Assembly (NCBI GenBank): GCA_029212275.1
Contig: JARGOI010000129.1
Location: forward strand, 1-6,812
Reading direction: 5' to 3'
From: Thalassolituus sp.
GTDB taxonomy: Bacteria > Pseudomonadota > Gammaproteobacteria > Pseudomonadales > Oceanobacteraceae
Length of the DNA: 6,812 nt
Shown here one piece after another: positions 5,705 through 6,812 of the stretch (the stretch's first letter is position 1; every line of letters begins with the position of its first letter). Below the pieces are notes generated by a model, which was given only the letters and a program-made list of their open reading frames with translations, was not told the origin of the DNA and made no database searches. The position numbers were made by a program, and so were the translations under genes.

Positions 5705-6610
5705 TTATGGCACTTTGGCTGCGATGTATGGATTATCTTCGCCTTCGGGACGACGTTTAAAGCGTTTGTAGGTCCACTGATACTGCGCCGGACACTGTTC
5801 AATGCATTTAGCCACGGTTTCATTAAGCGCCGCAGCAGCCACCACGGGATCGTCTGAATATTGTGTGTCTGAGGGTTTGATAATATGGATATCAAATCCC
5901 TTGGCGTTCGGCAAACGTTTGGCAAAGGCATACACCACAGTGCAACCACTTTCTTTAATCATCTGGTGAGGCAAATCTGCGGTAAGAGTCTCCACTCCCA
6001 TAAAGGGTGCCATCACCCCATACTGTCGCTTAGGTTCTTGGTCGGGTAAAAAGCCGACCACACCGCCTTCCTTTAAAATTGAAAATAACGTCCTGACGCC
6101 ATTGCCGGTGGTCGGCACCATTCTAGCCCCAACTGCTTCACGACGTTTGACCATCCAGTTATTAAACGATGTCATTTTTGCCGGACGATACATGGCGGTG
6201 ACGTTGCACTTCTTGGCGGCGTAGGTGCTGATGATTTCCCAGTTACCCAAGTGCGGCACCATGATCAAAGTGCCAGAATCTTTTGCAAGTGCTTCATCCA
6301 GCCAATGTTCGTTATGAACCTTGTGGATCAAACCGAATAAATGCTGTTGAGAATATCCCCACATGGGACCCATTTCTGCACCAGTCATGCCATTTTGCAA
6401 TAAGGTTTCTTTGACCATGTCATTGCGCTCCTCTCTGCTAAGCTCGGGATAGCATAACGACAGGTTGATGCGAGCAACTTCACGCGAGCGTGTACGTCGC
6501 AACCATAACAACCAGCCCATGAATCTTCCTAAGCGTTGCGCGCCTGCCAACGAGGCAAGTGACATCAAACGCACCATGCCAATGACCACATAACCTAAGA
6601 AATTTTTCAC
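5705..6610 (-). CDS. LpxL/HtrB-family lipid A biosynthesis acyltransferase, 301 aa
   Basis: Late acyltransferase that adds a secondary acyl chain (such as laurate) from acyl-ACP to a lipid A precursor at the cytoplasmic face of the inner membrane. An N-terminal hydrophobic anchor occupies about 4-24. The catalytic H-x4-D/E motif is HLGNWE (His120, Glu125), followed by the family blocks YRP (141-143), GFLPDQEP (186-193), and PAQYQWTYKRFKRRPEG (274-290). Length matches the roughly 300-aa family. The start is GTG (complement of 6608-6610), with AGGTG (complement of 6616-6620) five bases ahead; the first internal ATG (residue 12) would cut into the anchor. LpxL, LpxM and LpxP differ in acyl-chain and order of addition and cannot be separated here, so no symbol is given. 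Single gene, divergent from the response-regulator gene. Confidence 0.93.
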   Translation of the reverse strand: MKNFLGYVVIGMVRLMSLASLAGAQRLGRFMGWLLWLRRTRSREVARINLSLCYPELSREERNDMVKETLLQNGMTGAEMGPMWGYSQQHLFGLIHKVHNEHWLDEALAKDSGTLIMVPHLGNWEIISTYAAKKCNVTAMYRPAKMTSFNNWMVKRREAVGARMVPTTGNGVRTLFSILKEGGVVGFLPDQEPKRQYGVMAPFMGVETLTADLPHQMIKESGCTVVYAFAKRLPNAKGFDIHIIKPSDTQYSDDPVVAAAALNETVAKCIEQCPAQYQWTYKRFKRRPEGEDNPYIAAKVP

Positions 6611-6638
6611 ACAAACACCTGATTTAAACGCTTCGGGC

Positions 6639-6666
6639 AGTGTACGTCTTCCATCGTCAAGCGCAA
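6639..6666 (-). promoter_or_regulatory. Possible promoter of the lipid A acyltransferase gene
   Basis: On the minus strand TACACT (complement of 6639-6644, 4/6) lies 16 bp downstream of TTGCGC (complement of 6661-6666, 3/6), about 28 bases before the GTG start. A better -35-like TTGACG (complement of 6655-6660) is only 10 bp from the -10 and cannot work with it. Confidence 0.3.
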
Positions 6667-6700
6667 GTCCAGAGCATCTCTAAATAGGTGTTCTCTGCAT

Positions 6701-6738
6701 TTTCAGCGCTTTGTCAAGGCTCTGCTACACTCAATAAA
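6701..6738 (+). promoter_or_regulatory. Possible promoter of the response-regulator gene
   Basis: An extended -10, TGCTACACT (6723-6731), sits about 26 bases before ATG 6758, with a weak TTTCAG (6701-6706) at 19 bp. An alternative pair is TTGTCA (6711-6716, 5/6 to consensus) and AATAAA (6733-6738) at 16 bp. I cannot choose between them by eye. Confidence 0.35.
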
Positions 6739-6757
6739 TAAAGAAATAGAGGCAACC

Positions 6758-6812
6758 ATGACTCTCGAAGCAAGCCTGCGTGGCAAACAAATCTTGATAG
6801 TAGACGATCTTG
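6758..6812 (+). CDS. Response-regulator receiver-domain protein, 3'-partial
   Basis: Only the first 18 residues are in the window. GKQILIVDDL has the hydrophobic strand and Asp-Asp pair (residues 16-17) that open a receiver (REC) domain of two-component systems, where these acidic residues help bind Mg2+ near the phosphorylated Asp. AGAGG (6748-6752) lies five bases before the ATG. The output domain is beyond the edge, so its type is unknown. Confidence 0.7.
   Translation, partial: MTLEASLRGKQILIVDDL

Noticed and set aside
5638..5949. 103-codon minus-strand frame
   Set aside because: It overlaps the acyltransferase 3' end in another frame of the same strand; only the latter carries family motifs.

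Overview
The window reads as a chromosomal segment of a Gram-negative bacterium, most likely a marine-type gammaproteobacterium. That is an inference from gene content: a lipid A (LpxL/HtrB-type) acyltransferase, a group II truncated globin of proteobacterial type, a SulP transporter paired with a tandem universal stress protein, and an ECF sigma factor with a small zinc-type anti-sigma protein. No rRNA, tRNA, transposase, integrase, CRISPR array or phage gene was found.

Layout: (1) 1-393, the 3' part of a group II truncated hemoglobin gene (+), cut by the window edge. (2) 399-1709, a MscS-family mechanosensitive channel (-), converging on the globin with a 5-bp gap. A 9-bp perfect hairpin inside the globin 3' end may end mscS transcription. 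(3) 1710-2482, about 770 bp without an intact recognisable gene. It holds a probable mscS promoter, an imperfect palindrome of about 106 bp, a reading frame broken by one in-frame TGA, a second hairpin, and a TATAAT promoter for the next operon. (4) 2483-5628, four tightly packed + strand genes: SulP anion transporter with STAS domain, tandem UspA protein, ECF sigma factor, and a 60-residue zinc-finger anti-sigma protein, with gaps of 12, 5 and 12 bp. (5) 5705-6610, an LpxL/HtrB-family lipid A acyltransferase (-), GTG start. (6) 6758-6812, the first 18 codons of a probable response-regulator receiver gene (+), divergent from the acyltransferase across 147 bp.

The coherent unit is the four-gene operon. 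A SulP anion transporter (bicarbonate, sulfate or another anion) is co-transcribed with a nucleotide-binding stress protein, then with a sigma/anti-sigma pair that probably senses a cytoplasmic signal such as thiol redox state or zinc, because the anti-sigma has no membrane segment. The sigma gene has no visible Shine-Dalgarno and probably depends on coupling to the Usp gene, while the anti-sigma has a consensus AGGAGG; this would favour excess anti-sigma. The least explained sequence is the gap upstream of the operon.
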